From assembly GCA_022797375.1 (NCBI GenBank), contig JAAWKM010000016.1:1-40455 (forward strand): DNA of 40,455 nucleotides, given 5' to 3'. Positions within the stretch are counted from its first letter, which is position 1; each line of letters opens with the position of its first letter. A program made the position numbers and the translations under genes. This document shows positions 25,649 to 34,639 of this stretch, in pieces. Under the pieces are notes generated by a model that saw nothing but the letters and a program-made list of their open reading frames with translations, was not told the origin of the DNA and made no database searches. Source of the DNA: Lachnospiraceae bacterium. Its GTDB lineage: Bacteria; Bacillota; Clostridia; Lachnospirales; Lachnospiraceae.

Positions 25649-28600
25649 TTATCTTACCATCTCCTTTTTTAAATATCCAGACCTGAGTTGTTCTATAATA
25701 TTGTTTTCTGGAAATCTTTCTTGCATAACCCTGCAGATATAATAAAGTATTTTTACCATCTCTTTATTGTCAAAACCAGTAAATTCCCCAGCAACATTTG
25801 CAGACATAATTCCACCAAGCTCTTTTAATGAAGACCACTGGCCATCATCTGTTCCCCTGAATACGTCCGAAATCCTGTAATTCTTATTAATAAAATCTGC
25901 CATTGCCCACTCAAAAACAATATTTTTCTCTTCTATATTGAAAATCAAATCTTTTCTTATTGAAGCAGATACATTGCACTCTAAAATATCTTTCCTGATC
26001 TTTTCTAATTCATCAGCACTATAATCCTCTTTTAATAATTCATGAAGCAGGAAATTATTATTTTTAAGCGTTATAGTATTTTCCTTTGGTTTAATATCTT
26101 CATAAACAGTACTTTGTTTATAGTGTGGTAATTTGCAAAGCACTGCCTCCTGCCAGTCATTCTGGTACACAGCCGCTACACCAGTTGGAAGCTTTGAAAT
26201 TTCCAAAACCTGTTTCTCTGATAATGCCATTGATGCACCTGTAATTTTGCGGTCATTTCCTTCTGGAAGCCTTAATACAATTTTAGTATTAGTATTTCTG
26301 ATAACTGCTGTATCTAATAAGTCCGGCGCCTGGTCAACAATTACAAACCCTTCGCCATATGTCCTTATTTCAGCTATTGCATTAGTCAGCATTTCAACAG
26401 ATTTTCCCTGCATATTTGCTGAATCCTGGCTTTGCTCTGTAGAAGTTTTCTTTAACAGATTATGTGCTTCTTCCAGAATTGTAATATGTTTTAATGCAGA
26501 GTTCATTCCATCTGCATTAGCCATGCGGTATTCCTGTAATTTCAAAACAATAAGCCCCATAATCAAAGCTTTTGTTTCCATAGAACCAACCCTGCTTATA
26601 TCAAGTATTGCACTTTCATCAAACAATTTTTCCAAGTCCATTTCATTTCCAACAAAAATCCTGCCATTTATTCCATTTGTTAATGATTTAAGCCTTGTAG
26701 ATAGTGAACCGATATAATCGCCTTTTGTATCTTCTGAATATGCTGATGTATTAATTGTATCATTTAATTCCCTGACGACATCATCAAATGTAGGGTAAAG
26801 TCCTGGTATTTTTGTATTAACGGATAAATCCATGTCCCATCCAGCGGAAATATATGCTTTCTCAACTGATTCTTTTAAAACTGCTGGCATTGCAGCATAC
26901 ATAGGCCAGCATACATTAAATATTTCTATAATTCTGTCAATATGTTCAAGCACATGGATTTCACCTGGAAAAGAAAACGGATTAATTCTTATAATTTCAC
27001 CAATATTAGGATTAGTCCCAAAACAATTTACATTTGGAAATACCTTTTTATATTCACCCTTTGCTGGTTCAACAACCAGAAATGGGATTTTCTTATTTTC
27101 TGCTTCTGATAAAAGATGGTAAACAGCATTACTCTTTCCTGAACCTGTTGACCCTGTAATAAATGTATGCATTGCCAGGCTTTCAACATCAAGTTCCACT
27201 TTTGTATTTGTTTCTTCTCCAAGATGGTATATTTTACCCAGGTTAAACTTTCTTTCTTCTTTTAAATTCTTTCTAAGGACTTCCTGTGCAAATGTGGCAT
27301 GTTTTATTACAGGAAGCCCCTTTACTGAATGCCTTGGCAGCCCCATATGTATAGCAAGTTCTGTGGTACTAACCATAACAGCAGGATTTACTATAACCTG
27401 GCGTAATCCATCATAATCAAAACCATTATAAATAAAACATGGATGCATAAAGTTTTTTACATATTTTGTAACACTCTCCAAATCTTCCGGCCTTGTCCAT
27501 GTATTTACTGCTGGTCTTTCAATGCCACTTTCTGTTCCAGATACAACTGACTGGTATGTATTGGCAGCTGTTTCGGTTTCAGCAGCACTTTCCCCCATAA
27601 AATACGCTGCAAAATTCCACATACCTGCACTTTCGCACTCATCAATACGTTTCAGGTGCTTTTCCAGGCGCTGCAACATAGATTGTAATGTCATATTTTT
27701 AGCATTAAGTGTAACACCCTGCGAAGTGCCAAATGTATCTGTTAATGTTTTAGAATCAACTAGATTAAATGATTCACCTGTGCTGTAATTATCACTATGC
27801 TGCGTCCCATAACCAATATTATGTGTTATGCCTTTGCTTTCATTAATTCCATATGTAACACTGTCTGAATGTGAACTGCTAATGCCATGTGAAAGCGTTT
27901 TAGAAATAGAATCTGACTTGGAAACACTATGGCTTGTTCCTGTTGTATTAGTATGTGTTTTGCTATGTGATACACCTGCACCCAGACCAGACATTACAGA
28001 ACCAAATACTCCGGCTGTTACGCCAAATATTTTTTTACCTCCAAGTGATGCACCTGCATTAGCTCCTATAGAGGTCCCACCTGATAGATTAATATTAACA
28101 CCATTAGTAACACCATCTGAAACAGATGAGCTGGTTCCATCTGTTTCACCATGCGTTTCTGACCTGCCATCTGAAACAGAGTCATTTGTTCCTGACGAGT
28201 CTGTACTGCCATATCCGCTATTTGTTCCCGTCGTAGTAGTAAAAGCACTTCCTGCATTATTTGATATGCCATCTGATACACTATATGATGTACTTTGCGT
28301 TATTCCATTACTTTGCCCGCTTGATGCGCTATTGCTGTTAGAAGATGTAAAATTTAACTGCATATTTGCAAAAGGAGAAATTTGTGTATATATATTTTCA
28401 TACTCATTTTTAATCCCCATTAATTCATTATGGCTTAAATTTTCTGCAATAAAAATAGCTGTATAAGGTTTTTTCTGCATACTGTCAACAAATTTCTCAA
28501 GTCCCTGGATGAACTTTTTGTTATCCATTCTGTCTTCATTTTGTTTAAAATCAGCAATACATGTAACACTTGAAACGCATCCTGGATTTAGTAAAGACAT

Positions 28601-29227
28601 GTCCTTTTTCAAATCTTCATCGTAATAACTGTCAATACTGCTCCCTGGAAACATTCCTGCCAGTCCTTGTTTTAACATCTGTAACATTGTACCTGTTGAA
28701 TATTTCTTATCAAGAGAACGTACTCCCAGGTAGAAATCATTGCTGTTTCCGTCACTTCTAATCATTAAAACCAATGTACATGGCTTATTAGATAAAGAAT
28801 GAAACATTGTTGATAATTTATGTACAGAAAATTCATCCTCCTGGTAAACAATTCCTTTAATCTTAAAAAACATTATATCTTTCAATGAAGCTATTATTCC
28901 GGAATCTGGTTCAACAATAGAAAGATTACTTAAATTATTAATATATCCCTTCATAACTTCATCATCAATAATTTTAAGGCAATTACCAAGGTTTTGCTGT
29001 AAAACCGGAAAGTTCATGTTAGTATCATAAAAGTTATTCTGGGTATATAAACTAAAATCCTGTTCTGCAGGCCTTGGTTTTTCTAATATATAACTATTCT
29101 CTCTTGTAAGCTTTTCTTTTGCCTCCTTTATTTCCATTTCTTGTTCTTTTCTAGTCTTATGAGTATCTGTTTTAATGGCATTTACATTTTTATTATCCTT
29201 ATCTGTCATAAAATCTTCAAATTTCAT
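25649..29227 (-). CDS. HerA/FtsK-type ATPase with long Ser/Gly-rich linker
   Basis: This 1192-residue protein has: an N-terminal tail with a motif shared with the membrane protein upstream (HKTRKEQEMEIKEAKEKL, about 23-40); a mixed alpha/beta domain (about 60-290) that I do not recognise; a Ser/Gly/Thr/His-rich low-complexity stretch (about 295-500); a HerA/VirB4-type P-loop ATPase with Walker A GSTGSGKS near 690 and Walker B ITILEEAHNLL near 917, plus an IVDQAPDLLD sensor; and a helical C-terminus (about 1040-1192). Relatives pump DNA or protein through membranes or serve in defence. The start at 29227 uses GGGGG supplied by the hairpin repeat; the 24 codons upstream are repeat sequence. The nuclease gene follows after one base. 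Confidence 0.82.
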   Translation of the reverse strand: MKFEDFMTDKDNKNVNAIKTDTHKTRKEQEMEIKEAKEKLTRENSYILEKPRPAEQDFSLYTQNNFYDTNMNFPVLQQNLGNCLKIIDDEVMKGYINNLSNLSIVEPDSGIIASLKDIMFFKIKGIVYQEDEFSVHKLSTMFHSLSNKPCTLVLMIRSDGNSNDFYLGVRSLDKKYSTGTMLQMLKQGLAGMFPGSSIDSYYDEDLKKDMSLLNPGCVSSVTCIADFKQNEDRMDNKKFIQGLEKFVDSMQKKPYTAIFIAENLSHNELMGIKNEYENIYTQISPFANMQLNFTSSNSNSASSGQSNGITQSTSYSVSDGISNNAGSAFTTTTGTNSGYGSTDSSGTNDSVSDGRSETHGETDGTSSSVSDGVTNGVNINLSGGTSIGANAGASLGGKKIFGVTAGVFGSVMSGLGAGVSHSKTHTNTTGTSHSVSKSDSISKTLSHGISSSHSDSVTYGINESKGITHNIGYGTQHSDNYSTGESFNLVDSKTLTDTFGTSQGVTLNAKNMTLQSMLQRLEKHLKRIDECESAGMWNFAAYFMGESAAETETAANTYQSVVSGTESGIERPAVNTWTRPEDLESVTKYVKNFMHPCFIYNGFDYDGLRQVIVNPAVMVSTTELAIHMGLPRHSVKGLPVIKHATFAQEVLRKNLKEERKFNLGKIYHLGEETNTKVELDVESLAMHTFITGSTGSGKSNAVYHLLSEAENKKIPFLVVEPAKGEYKKVFPNVNCFGTNPNIGEIIRINPFSFPGEIHVLEHIDRIIEIFNVCWPMYAAMPAVLKESVEKAYISAGWDMDLSVNTKIPGLYPTFDDVVRELNDTINTSAYSEDTKGDYIGSLSTRLKSLTNGINGRIFVGNEMDLEKLFDESAILDISRVGSMETKALIMGLIVLKLQEYRMANADGMNSALKHITILEEAHNLLKKTSTEQSQDSANMQGKSVEMLTNAIAEIRTYGEGFVIVDQAPDLLDTAVIRNTNTKIVLRLPEGNDRKITGASMALSEKQVLEISKLPTGVAAVYQNDWQEAVLCKLPHYKQSTVYEDIKPKENTITLKNNNFLLHELLKEDYSADELEKIRKDILECNVSASIRKDLIFNIEEKNIVFEWAMADFINKNYRISDVFRGTDDGQWSSLKELGGIMSANVAGEFTGFDNKEMVKILYYICRVMQERFPENNIIEQLRSGYLKKEMVR
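29091..29161 (-). repeat. 71-nt segment shared with 29969-30039, copy 1
   Basis: It encodes the HKTRKEQE..ENSYI motif at the N-terminus of the ATPase. By eye about 62 of 71 bases match copy 2 in the membrane-protein gene, ungapped and in the same frame. Confidence 0.8.
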
Positions 29228-29230
29228 ATT

Positions 29231-29305
29231 AATCCCCCATGCCGTGCTTTGCACGGCACAAATAGTAATGAAAAATGCTGTCTTATAATCATTTTTCACA
29301 CTAGT
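29231..29305 (-). repeat. Double-hairpin intergenic repeat, copy 2
   Basis: Almost identical to 3611-3685. It contains the perfect stem TGCCGTGC/GCACGGCA and the stem TGAAAAATG/CATTTTTCA. It fills the junction before the ATPase gene and supplies that gene's GGGGG ribosome site. Confidence 0.82.
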
Positions 29306-29308
29306 ACT

Positions 29309-29611
29309 TCATTTACTTTTATCAAAAGATTTCTTATATATCATTTTTGTTGTAACTGTTTTTGTACCAAAGTTTTCTTTTTTCGATACCATATAATATT
29401 GTATTCTTTTCTCATCTTTACTCCGGGTGTAACTTTTTATTTCATAGCTTATGCCCGGCTCTTTCTCTGGCTTTTTCTCAATAATCTTCCATTCCTTACA
29501 ATTTATTATCCTGTCATATTCATCATTATTTTCTAACCTTTTATAAACTATACCATCCCCTTTTTTCTGGTAGTATTTCCCTCCATGCATATAGCTTGGT
29601 ATATATTTCAC
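29309..29611 (-). pseudogene. C-terminal soluble domain, out of frame with the membrane protein
   Basis: As an isolated frame from GTG 29611 it gives 100 residues of a charged, beta-rich domain (MHGGKYYQKKGDGIVYKR ... KKSFDKSK) without a good ribosome site. The same frame stays open upstream to 29866 and reads like protein throughout (for example PHEDYFLIFELSLQNNKFL), but it has no usable start codon. It is therefore best read as the second half of the gene at 29788-30468, reached by a -1 shift, or cut off from it by a one-base deletion. Function is unknown; it would sit after the membrane anchor. The stop falls at the edge of the double-hairpin repeat. Confidence 0.6.
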
Positions 29612-29787
29612 CTTTTTTAAAAATTTATTATTTTGTAAAGATAATTCAAATATTAAAAAATAATCTTCATGCGGATAAATTTTTGAAGTGAAAATTTCTT
29701 TATATACAGCTCCTTTTTTCAGTAATTCTGGATTTCCACTTTTAGCCTGTTTATTAATATGGCTTCTATTTTTACGGGGCTCTGCTT

Positions 29788-30468
29788 TTATTGGCTTATA
29801 AGTATCATAAATATTACCAATATTATTACTATTCCCAGCAGAACCCCAATTAATTTTTTTAAGCTGTCATCCTCTTTTCTATTATCTCCAGTATTTTGTA
29901 TATTAACTTTTTTGGGCCTGGCTGTGACTGCTGGCTGTTGTTCTTGTTTTTTAATTTTTTCTTCTACATAGCTATTCTCTCTTGCAATCTTTTCTTTTTC
30001 TTCCTTTATTTCTCTTTCTTGTTCTTCTCTGGTCTTATGTTTTGAAGAATTTATCCCGTTATGTACTATATTATTATTCTGTTTTATATTATCTGTTTTT
30101 TGCCAGACAGTACTCTGGGTCTTTTCTGCTTCTGCTTCTGTTTCTCTTTTTTCATTAATAATTTTTATTTTTTCAGCATATACTACCTTCGCCACTTTCC
30201 TCATATGTTCAAAACGTTTTTTTGAGAAATTATTTACCAGGTCAATTTTAAGTTCTCTCCAATAATTATAATTCCACTCTTTCTGGTTTTCTGTCAATGG
30301 AGTAATGTCTTTATGTGTCTCAAATAATTCTGGAACCTGTTTCTGGCAATATTCATAATCCTCTTTATACTTTTCAAACGTAGGGTCTACATCCAGGCAA
30401 TCAGCAAAAACATATTTCAATTCTTTAATATTTCCACTGTCTGCATTTTCTTTTACAGCCTTATGCAT
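29788..30468 (-). CDS. Membrane-anchored helical protein of the dynamin/HerA locus
   Basis: This 226-residue protein has an N-terminal helical domain (about 1-100, with PTFEKYKEDYEYCQKQVPEL and YWRELKIDLVNNF) and a charged linker. The linker carries the HKTREEQEREIKEEKEKI motif, shared with the ATPase downstream. One C-terminal membrane helix (LIGVLLGIVIILVIFMILIS) ends at the stop. The frame that continues coding beyond this stop is -1 relative to it, and an A AAA AAA slippery run lies just before the helix. An AGAGGTGG site precedes ATG 30468, 12 nt after the dynamin stop. I do not recognise the family. Context suggests it anchors the ATPase or a partner at the membrane. Confidence 0.75.
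   Translation of the reverse strand: MHKAVKENADSGNIKELKYVFADCLDVDPTFEKYKEDYEYCQKQVPELFETHKDITPLTENQKEWNYNYWRELKIDLVNNFSKKRFEHMRKVAKVVYAEKIKIINEKRETEAEAEKTQSTVWQKTDNIKQNNNIVHNGINSSKHKTREEQEREIKEEKEKIARENSYVEEKIKKQEQQPAVTARPKKVNIQNTGDNRKEDDSLKKLIGVLLGIVIILVIFMILISQ
29969..30039 (-). repeat. 71-nt segment shared with 29091-29161, copy 2
   Basis: It encodes the HKTREEQE..RENSYV motif between the helical domain and the membrane helix of the membrane protein. Flanking DNA does not match the ATPase gene, so the duplication is limited to this motif. Confidence 0.8.
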
Positions 30469-30480
30469 ATTTCCACCTCT

Positions 30481-33006
30481 TTACATATCTAATATTTCAT
30501 CAATTTCAGCTTTGCATGTTTCCATCCACTGTAATAATTTCCTGCTTTTTTCAAGTTCTTCTTCTTTAGTTTTCTGGTCACTCGCACACTTTTCAAGTTC
30601 ATCATATTTCTTTGAAATCAATCCATCAAGTTCATCAAAAATTTCCATAAACTGTTTTTTCATGTTTGTAACCTGTTCCTCTGAATATTTTAGTGCATTG
30701 TCAATGCCATCATCTATATTCTGACGGAATTTTGCTACAAAACTTACATGTATATCATCTATAGTAATAGAAAATTTTTCAATTCTTTCTGTTTTTTCTT
30801 CAAAAATATCCCTTAAAACAGTATCATAATCTAACACTGTTTTGTATACATCTTCTGTTTTATATACGTCCCTTTCCTCATATTTTGGACTAAAGAAATC
30901 TCTTATTCCATGAAAAAGCCCCGTTCTTTCTACCTGTACCCTTTCTGTGCCAGCCTTCACCTTTTTTGTACCTATTTTCTCTTCATGTGAGCCAACTACT
31001 ATTTCTTCTTCTTCCTGCCCGACTTTCTCATAATAAGTTTTCTCTTCATATTTCACTTCTCCAACACTATTAACAGTTTCAGATGCAAAGCTGTCAGAAC
31101 ACCACGCTTCTGTATTTTCCTGCATATTTGTTAAAGCGCCTTTAATAAGGTCAACTGTATTAAAATCGAGATGCTTTCCTGCAGTTTCCTTATCAAACTT
31201 GGAAAGCTTGTCCTGGTATTGTAATAGAATTTCCTCACCTGTTTTAACAAGTTCCTTATCTATTATCCCTTCCATATCTGCTGCTAATTTTGCAATAGAA
31301 TCAGAACTTATTATGGCGAACTGGTTTGTAATAGCTATAGCTACACTTCTTTCAGTAATAACTTCATCTGGATATTTTCCAAAAAGCTTATCAATTTCTT
31401 CAATTGCATTTTCTCTTAATTTCTTTGCCCTGTTTTTAATAACCTCCATTGGGTTAAGTGTTTCAATTTTCTCTTTAAACTTAGCAGCTTCTTTTCCATC
31501 AGCTATTCTTGCCTTGACAGCTTCTGCCCTTTCAATGCATTCCTTTGCTGCCTTCTCATCAGTTGCTATCTTCTCTTTTGCTTTACCTAAAGTCTGGTTA
31601 CTCTCCAGAACTTCCTGGAATGATTCAACTAAATCTTTAACTTTTTTTGTTTTTGCATATTTCTTTACATAGGCAGTTATAGCAGCTTCTATAGAATAAA
31701 TCCCGCAATGGATTAATGCCTGTTCCTTTATATCATTATTCTTTTCTGCCTGATCTAATTTATAATTTAATTCCCTTTGTGCACTTGGAGATAAAGTTGA
31801 ATACTTTTCCAGATGCATTGTTTCAAATTCGATAAATTTACGAATCATTGGCACTGTATCTCCTGCTGCTAATGGAAGCTGCCCATTTAATAGTAGTAGT
31901 ACTAAATCATTAATACTTTTTATATCTATATCATTAAAATACGTCCTTATATTAAGTGCAGTATATGCTGAACATGGAAAAAGCTGTGGGTCTTCAATTC
32001 CATACTCCGCCAGATATTTTTTCACAGATAACACAGCTTTTTCTATATCTTCGACTTCCGGATTAAATCCATCCATTTTATTAATTACAAATAAAAACCT
32101 GTCCCTTACCTGCTTACCACCTTTTTGAATCTGTTCCGCAACATACCTTAACAATGAGGCATCATCATTTGTACTAAGCTGCGTACCATTTAAAACATAT
32201 AAAATCAAACTGTTTGAACCATTACTAATTGCACTATAAGTAGTATTTTTATGAGCCTGGTTCTGTGAATTATTTGGTCCAGGTGTATCAACTAACATTA
32301 AGGCTGTGCTTTTTGAATCAAGGAATGGAATATCCCCCTCTGTTGAAATTTTATGGACATCATTATTACTGTTTAGTTCATCCATTATTTCATATGTTAA
32401 TTCTGGAATATCTTTTATTATTTCACCTTTATGGTTATATGCTAATGCAGAGAAATGCCCATCACTATTATCCAGTATTTCTGTAATAATTGCTGTGCAT
32501 GCTTCATTCTTAGATGGCATAAGCCTTTTTTGTAACAAGGAATTAATAAGCGTCGATTTACCCGAACTCATTGTTGCAATAACATTTATAGGAAATACCG
32601 TTTCATCAATGCTTTTAAACGCTTTTAATAATTTAGGGTCTTTAAAATCCTCAACAGGCCCCTCTGTTAAGTCCTTGAATACTGAAACAATTTTATCTTT
32701 TATATCATCATCAGATTTGCCTTCTATAAACCTTAAATTAATATTATTAACTGTACCTGTATTCTGCGCATTTTTAAAAGAGTCTTCAAAATCATCCCAG
32801 TCCAGATCCATTCCATAAAATTCTATATCAAAGTCACAAGAATTTAACTCATTCTTTAACATTTCCGGGAACTTTCCAACCCACTCCTGAAGTCTTTTCC
32901 CCTTTACAACTTTGTATAAAGTACTATCTGTTTCAATTTCATTCCCATTAACCTTAATAACTGTCTGGAGACGGTATGGGTTGTACTTAACAAAAACCTG
33001 TATCAT
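30481..33006 (-). CDS. Dynamin-like GTPase, large (first of a pair)
   Basis: This 841-residue protein has a GTPase domain with P-loop ATMSSGKST near residue 147 (Ala where dynamins have Gly), the switch Thr in NEACTAIITE, DTPGPNNSQ near 240 and NKMD near 311. Long helical stalk-like regions follow (about 420-620), then a beta-rich, Glu/Lys/Tyr-rich insert (about 640-730, with GLFHGIRDFFSPKYEE) and a C-terminal coiled coil. Bacterial dynamins remodel membranes; tandem pairs act together, as in LeoA-type loci, where they promote toxin release. I start at ATG 33006, 8 nt after AGGAGG; ATG 33042 has no site. It follows the smaller dynamin by about 75 bases. Confidence 0.85.
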   Translation of the reverse strand: MIQVFVKYNPYRLQTVIKVNGNEIETDSTLYKVVKGKRLQEWVGKFPEMLKNELNSCDFDIEFYGMDLDWDDFEDSFKNAQNTGTVNNINLRFIEGKSDDDIKDKIVSVFKDLTEGPVEDFKDPKLLKAFKSIDETVFPINVIATMSSGKSTLINSLLQKRLMPSKNEACTAIITEILDNSDGHFSALAYNHKGEIIKDIPELTYEIMDELNSNNDVHKISTEGDIPFLDSKSTALMLVDTPGPNNSQNQAHKNTTYSAISNGSNSLILYVLNGTQLSTNDDASLLRYVAEQIQKGGKQVRDRFLFVINKMDGFNPEVEDIEKAVLSVKKYLAEYGIEDPQLFPCSAYTALNIRTYFNDIDIKSINDLVLLLLNGQLPLAAGDTVPMIRKFIEFETMHLEKYSTLSPSAQRELNYKLDQAEKNNDIKEQALIHCGIYSIEAAITAYVKKYAKTKKVKDLVESFQEVLESNQTLGKAKEKIATDEKAAKECIERAEAVKARIADGKEAAKFKEKIETLNPMEVIKNRAKKLRENAIEEIDKLFGKYPDEVITERSVAIAITNQFAIISSDSIAKLAADMEGIIDKELVKTGEEILLQYQDKLSKFDKETAGKHLDFNTVDLIKGALTNMQENTEAWCSDSFASETVNSVGEVKYEEKTYYEKVGQEEEEIVVGSHEEKIGTKKVKAGTERVQVERTGLFHGIRDFFSPKYEERDVYKTEDVYKTVLDYDTVLRDIFEEKTERIEKFSITIDDIHVSFVAKFRQNIDDGIDNALKYSEEQVTNMKKQFMEIFDELDGLISKKYDELEKCASDQKTKEEELEKSRKLLQWMETCKAEIDEILDM

Positions 33007-33079
33007 CTTCTTTTCCTCCTGTATTTTTGTATTTAATTGCAAATGTATTTTATATAAAATAGTTTTTTGGTTTTTATTG

Positions 33080-34534
33080 TTATATTTCCTCAGGCATTTT
33101 AAGTAATAATTCTTCTATATAAGCTATGCCACAAGTTTTTAATAATTGTTCTTCTTTTTTATCATTGTCAGAAATGTAAATATCTTTAAATTTTCTATTA
33201 TAATAACCAGGTAAATCCATTTCTGAAAATTTATTTATCTTATTATAAAGTTCCATTTTTTCCAAGTTGTTTATTTTCCCATTACGCCACTTATTTACTA
33301 ATATTGCACTATATGCTGAAGCAGGGCAGATTAACGGATTCTTAAAGCCCATTTTAACAAGGCGCTGTTCTTGTCTTTTTATTATTTCTATAAAATCTTC
33401 TTCATCTGGATTTAATTCATCAATTTTATTAATTACAAATATAATTTGCTTTTTATGTATACACTTTTTTATTTTTTCCAGATGTTTCTGTTCATCTATT
33501 GTATCAAGCTGTGTTGCATTCATAATAAAAATAACAAAACCGTATTTTCCGCTTTCAATAAAGTTATCCGTAATTTCTTTATGTCTTTTGTCACCACTAT
33601 AATTTACACCTGGTGTATCATAAAAAACCAATCTTTTTCCACTTAAATTACTATCAAAATAAATTCCAGTTGCCAGCTGCCTTCCATTGCAAGATTCATC
33701 ACTTGAAATAAGCTTTTCTGTATTTATAAGCATACTTAAATTCTTATCCCATTTATATATTAATCTGTCCTGGAATGATTTACTTATAATAGCATGTATT
33801 CTGCTAGTACATGCCATATTTTGTGATTTGCAGATATTTTCACCTGTAACCGCATTTAAAAACGTAGATTTACCAGCACTCATTGGCGATGTTACTAGTA
33901 TAGATAATGGAGAAGTTTGTATAAAATCCAGATTCTTTTCTACTTTTTCTAAATAAATTTTTATATCATGTACTTTACATCTTTCTTTAATCCATGCCCA
34001 TGCTTTTTTATCATTTTTCCAAGCTGACAAACAGTTTAAAATAATATCACTGCTTGTCCACCATAGGTTCTTATGGGATTTTTGCCAGAAATATTTTCTG
34101 TTTTTCTGCCACCCGCTTTGGTATAATTTCTTATATTTAAAACTATCCTGTATATGCCTTATACGTAAATCCCTTCTTATTTGCCCAAACGTCTTATAGT
34201 ATTCATTTATAATATTTGATAAGTTCTTCTCATTTAATTCTTTTTCCTCAAATCCCAATATTATAAATAAATCGAATAAAAATACAAAAGAATATTCTCC
34301 TACAGGTATTTTTAAAGCATTATTTAATTTATTCTGTTTGTCTGGCTCCATTCCTTCTTTTAACAAGTTTTTATACAAATTTTGCTGCTGTTTTGCAATT
34401 TCACCTGTTTTCCATCTATATTTCCTGATATGCTTTTCCAGAAGCTTAAGATACCACTCCCTGGTTTCTTTATCCTCTTTTATAACCGGATTATATTGTA
34501 ATACTTGTGAAAATGCTAAAAATTTTTTATCCAA
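33080..34534 (-). CDS. Dynamin-like GTPase, small (second of a pair)
   Basis: This 484-residue protein has about 200 N-terminal residues of helical, aromatic-rich sequence (for example KSHKNLWWTSSDIILNCLSA). A GTPase domain follows with P-loop TSPMSAGKST near 220, MACTSRIHA (switch I Thr), YDTPGVNYSG near 307 and NKIDELNPD near 369. It ends soon after the G domain, so it lacks a long stalk and may dimerise with the larger partner. I use TTG 34534, placed 5 nt after AGAGGTG; the earlier TTG at 34570 has no ribosome site. It looks the most AT-rich gene of the block, which fits horizontal acquisition. A 28-bp palindrome lies in its leader. Confidence 0.78.
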   Translation of the reverse strand: MDKKFLAFSQVLQYNPVIKEDKETREWYLKLLEKHIRKYRWKTGEIAKQQQNLYKNLLKEGMEPDKQNKLNNALKIPVGEYSFVFLFDLFIILGFEEKELNEKNLSNIINEYYKTFGQIRRDLRIRHIQDSFKYKKLYQSGWQKNRKYFWQKSHKNLWWTSSDIILNCLSAWKNDKKAWAWIKERCKVHDIKIYLEKVEKNLDFIQTSPLSILVTSPMSAGKSTFLNAVTGENICKSQNMACTSRIHAIISKSFQDRLIYKWDKNLSMLINTEKLISSDESCNGRQLATGIYFDSNLSGKRLVFYDTPGVNYSGDKRHKEITDNFIESGKYGFVIFIMNATQLDTIDEQKHLEKIKKCIHKKQIIFVINKIDELNPDEEDFIEIIKRQEQRLVKMGFKNPLICPASAYSAILVNKWRNGKINNLEKMELYNKINKFSEMDLPGYYNRKFKDIYISDNDKKEEQLLKTCGIAYIEELLLKMPEEI

Positions 34535-34572
34535 TTCTGCACCTCTTTTTAGTTGTAAATATTTATCCAAAT

Positions 34573-34600
34573 GTTACTATTCACGGCTGTGAATAGTAAC
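34573..34600. promoter_or_regulatory. 28-bp near-perfect palindrome before the dynamin genes
   Basis: Arms GTTACTATTCAC and GTGAATAGTAAC are complementary over 12 bp, with one mismatch at the centre. It lies between the WYL gene stop and the dynamin start. It could be the operator of the WYL regulator, a terminator of its gene, or a dispersed repeat, since a degenerate relative occurs at 6924-6956. Confidence 0.5.
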
Positions 34601-34639
34601 ATCCAAATACTAATGTACATATAAAAAACAAATATATTT

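Noticed and set aside
27828-28466. 212-residue plus-strand open frame opposite the ATPase
   Set aside because: A shadow of the Ser/Gly-rich linker caused by biased codons; no start signals.
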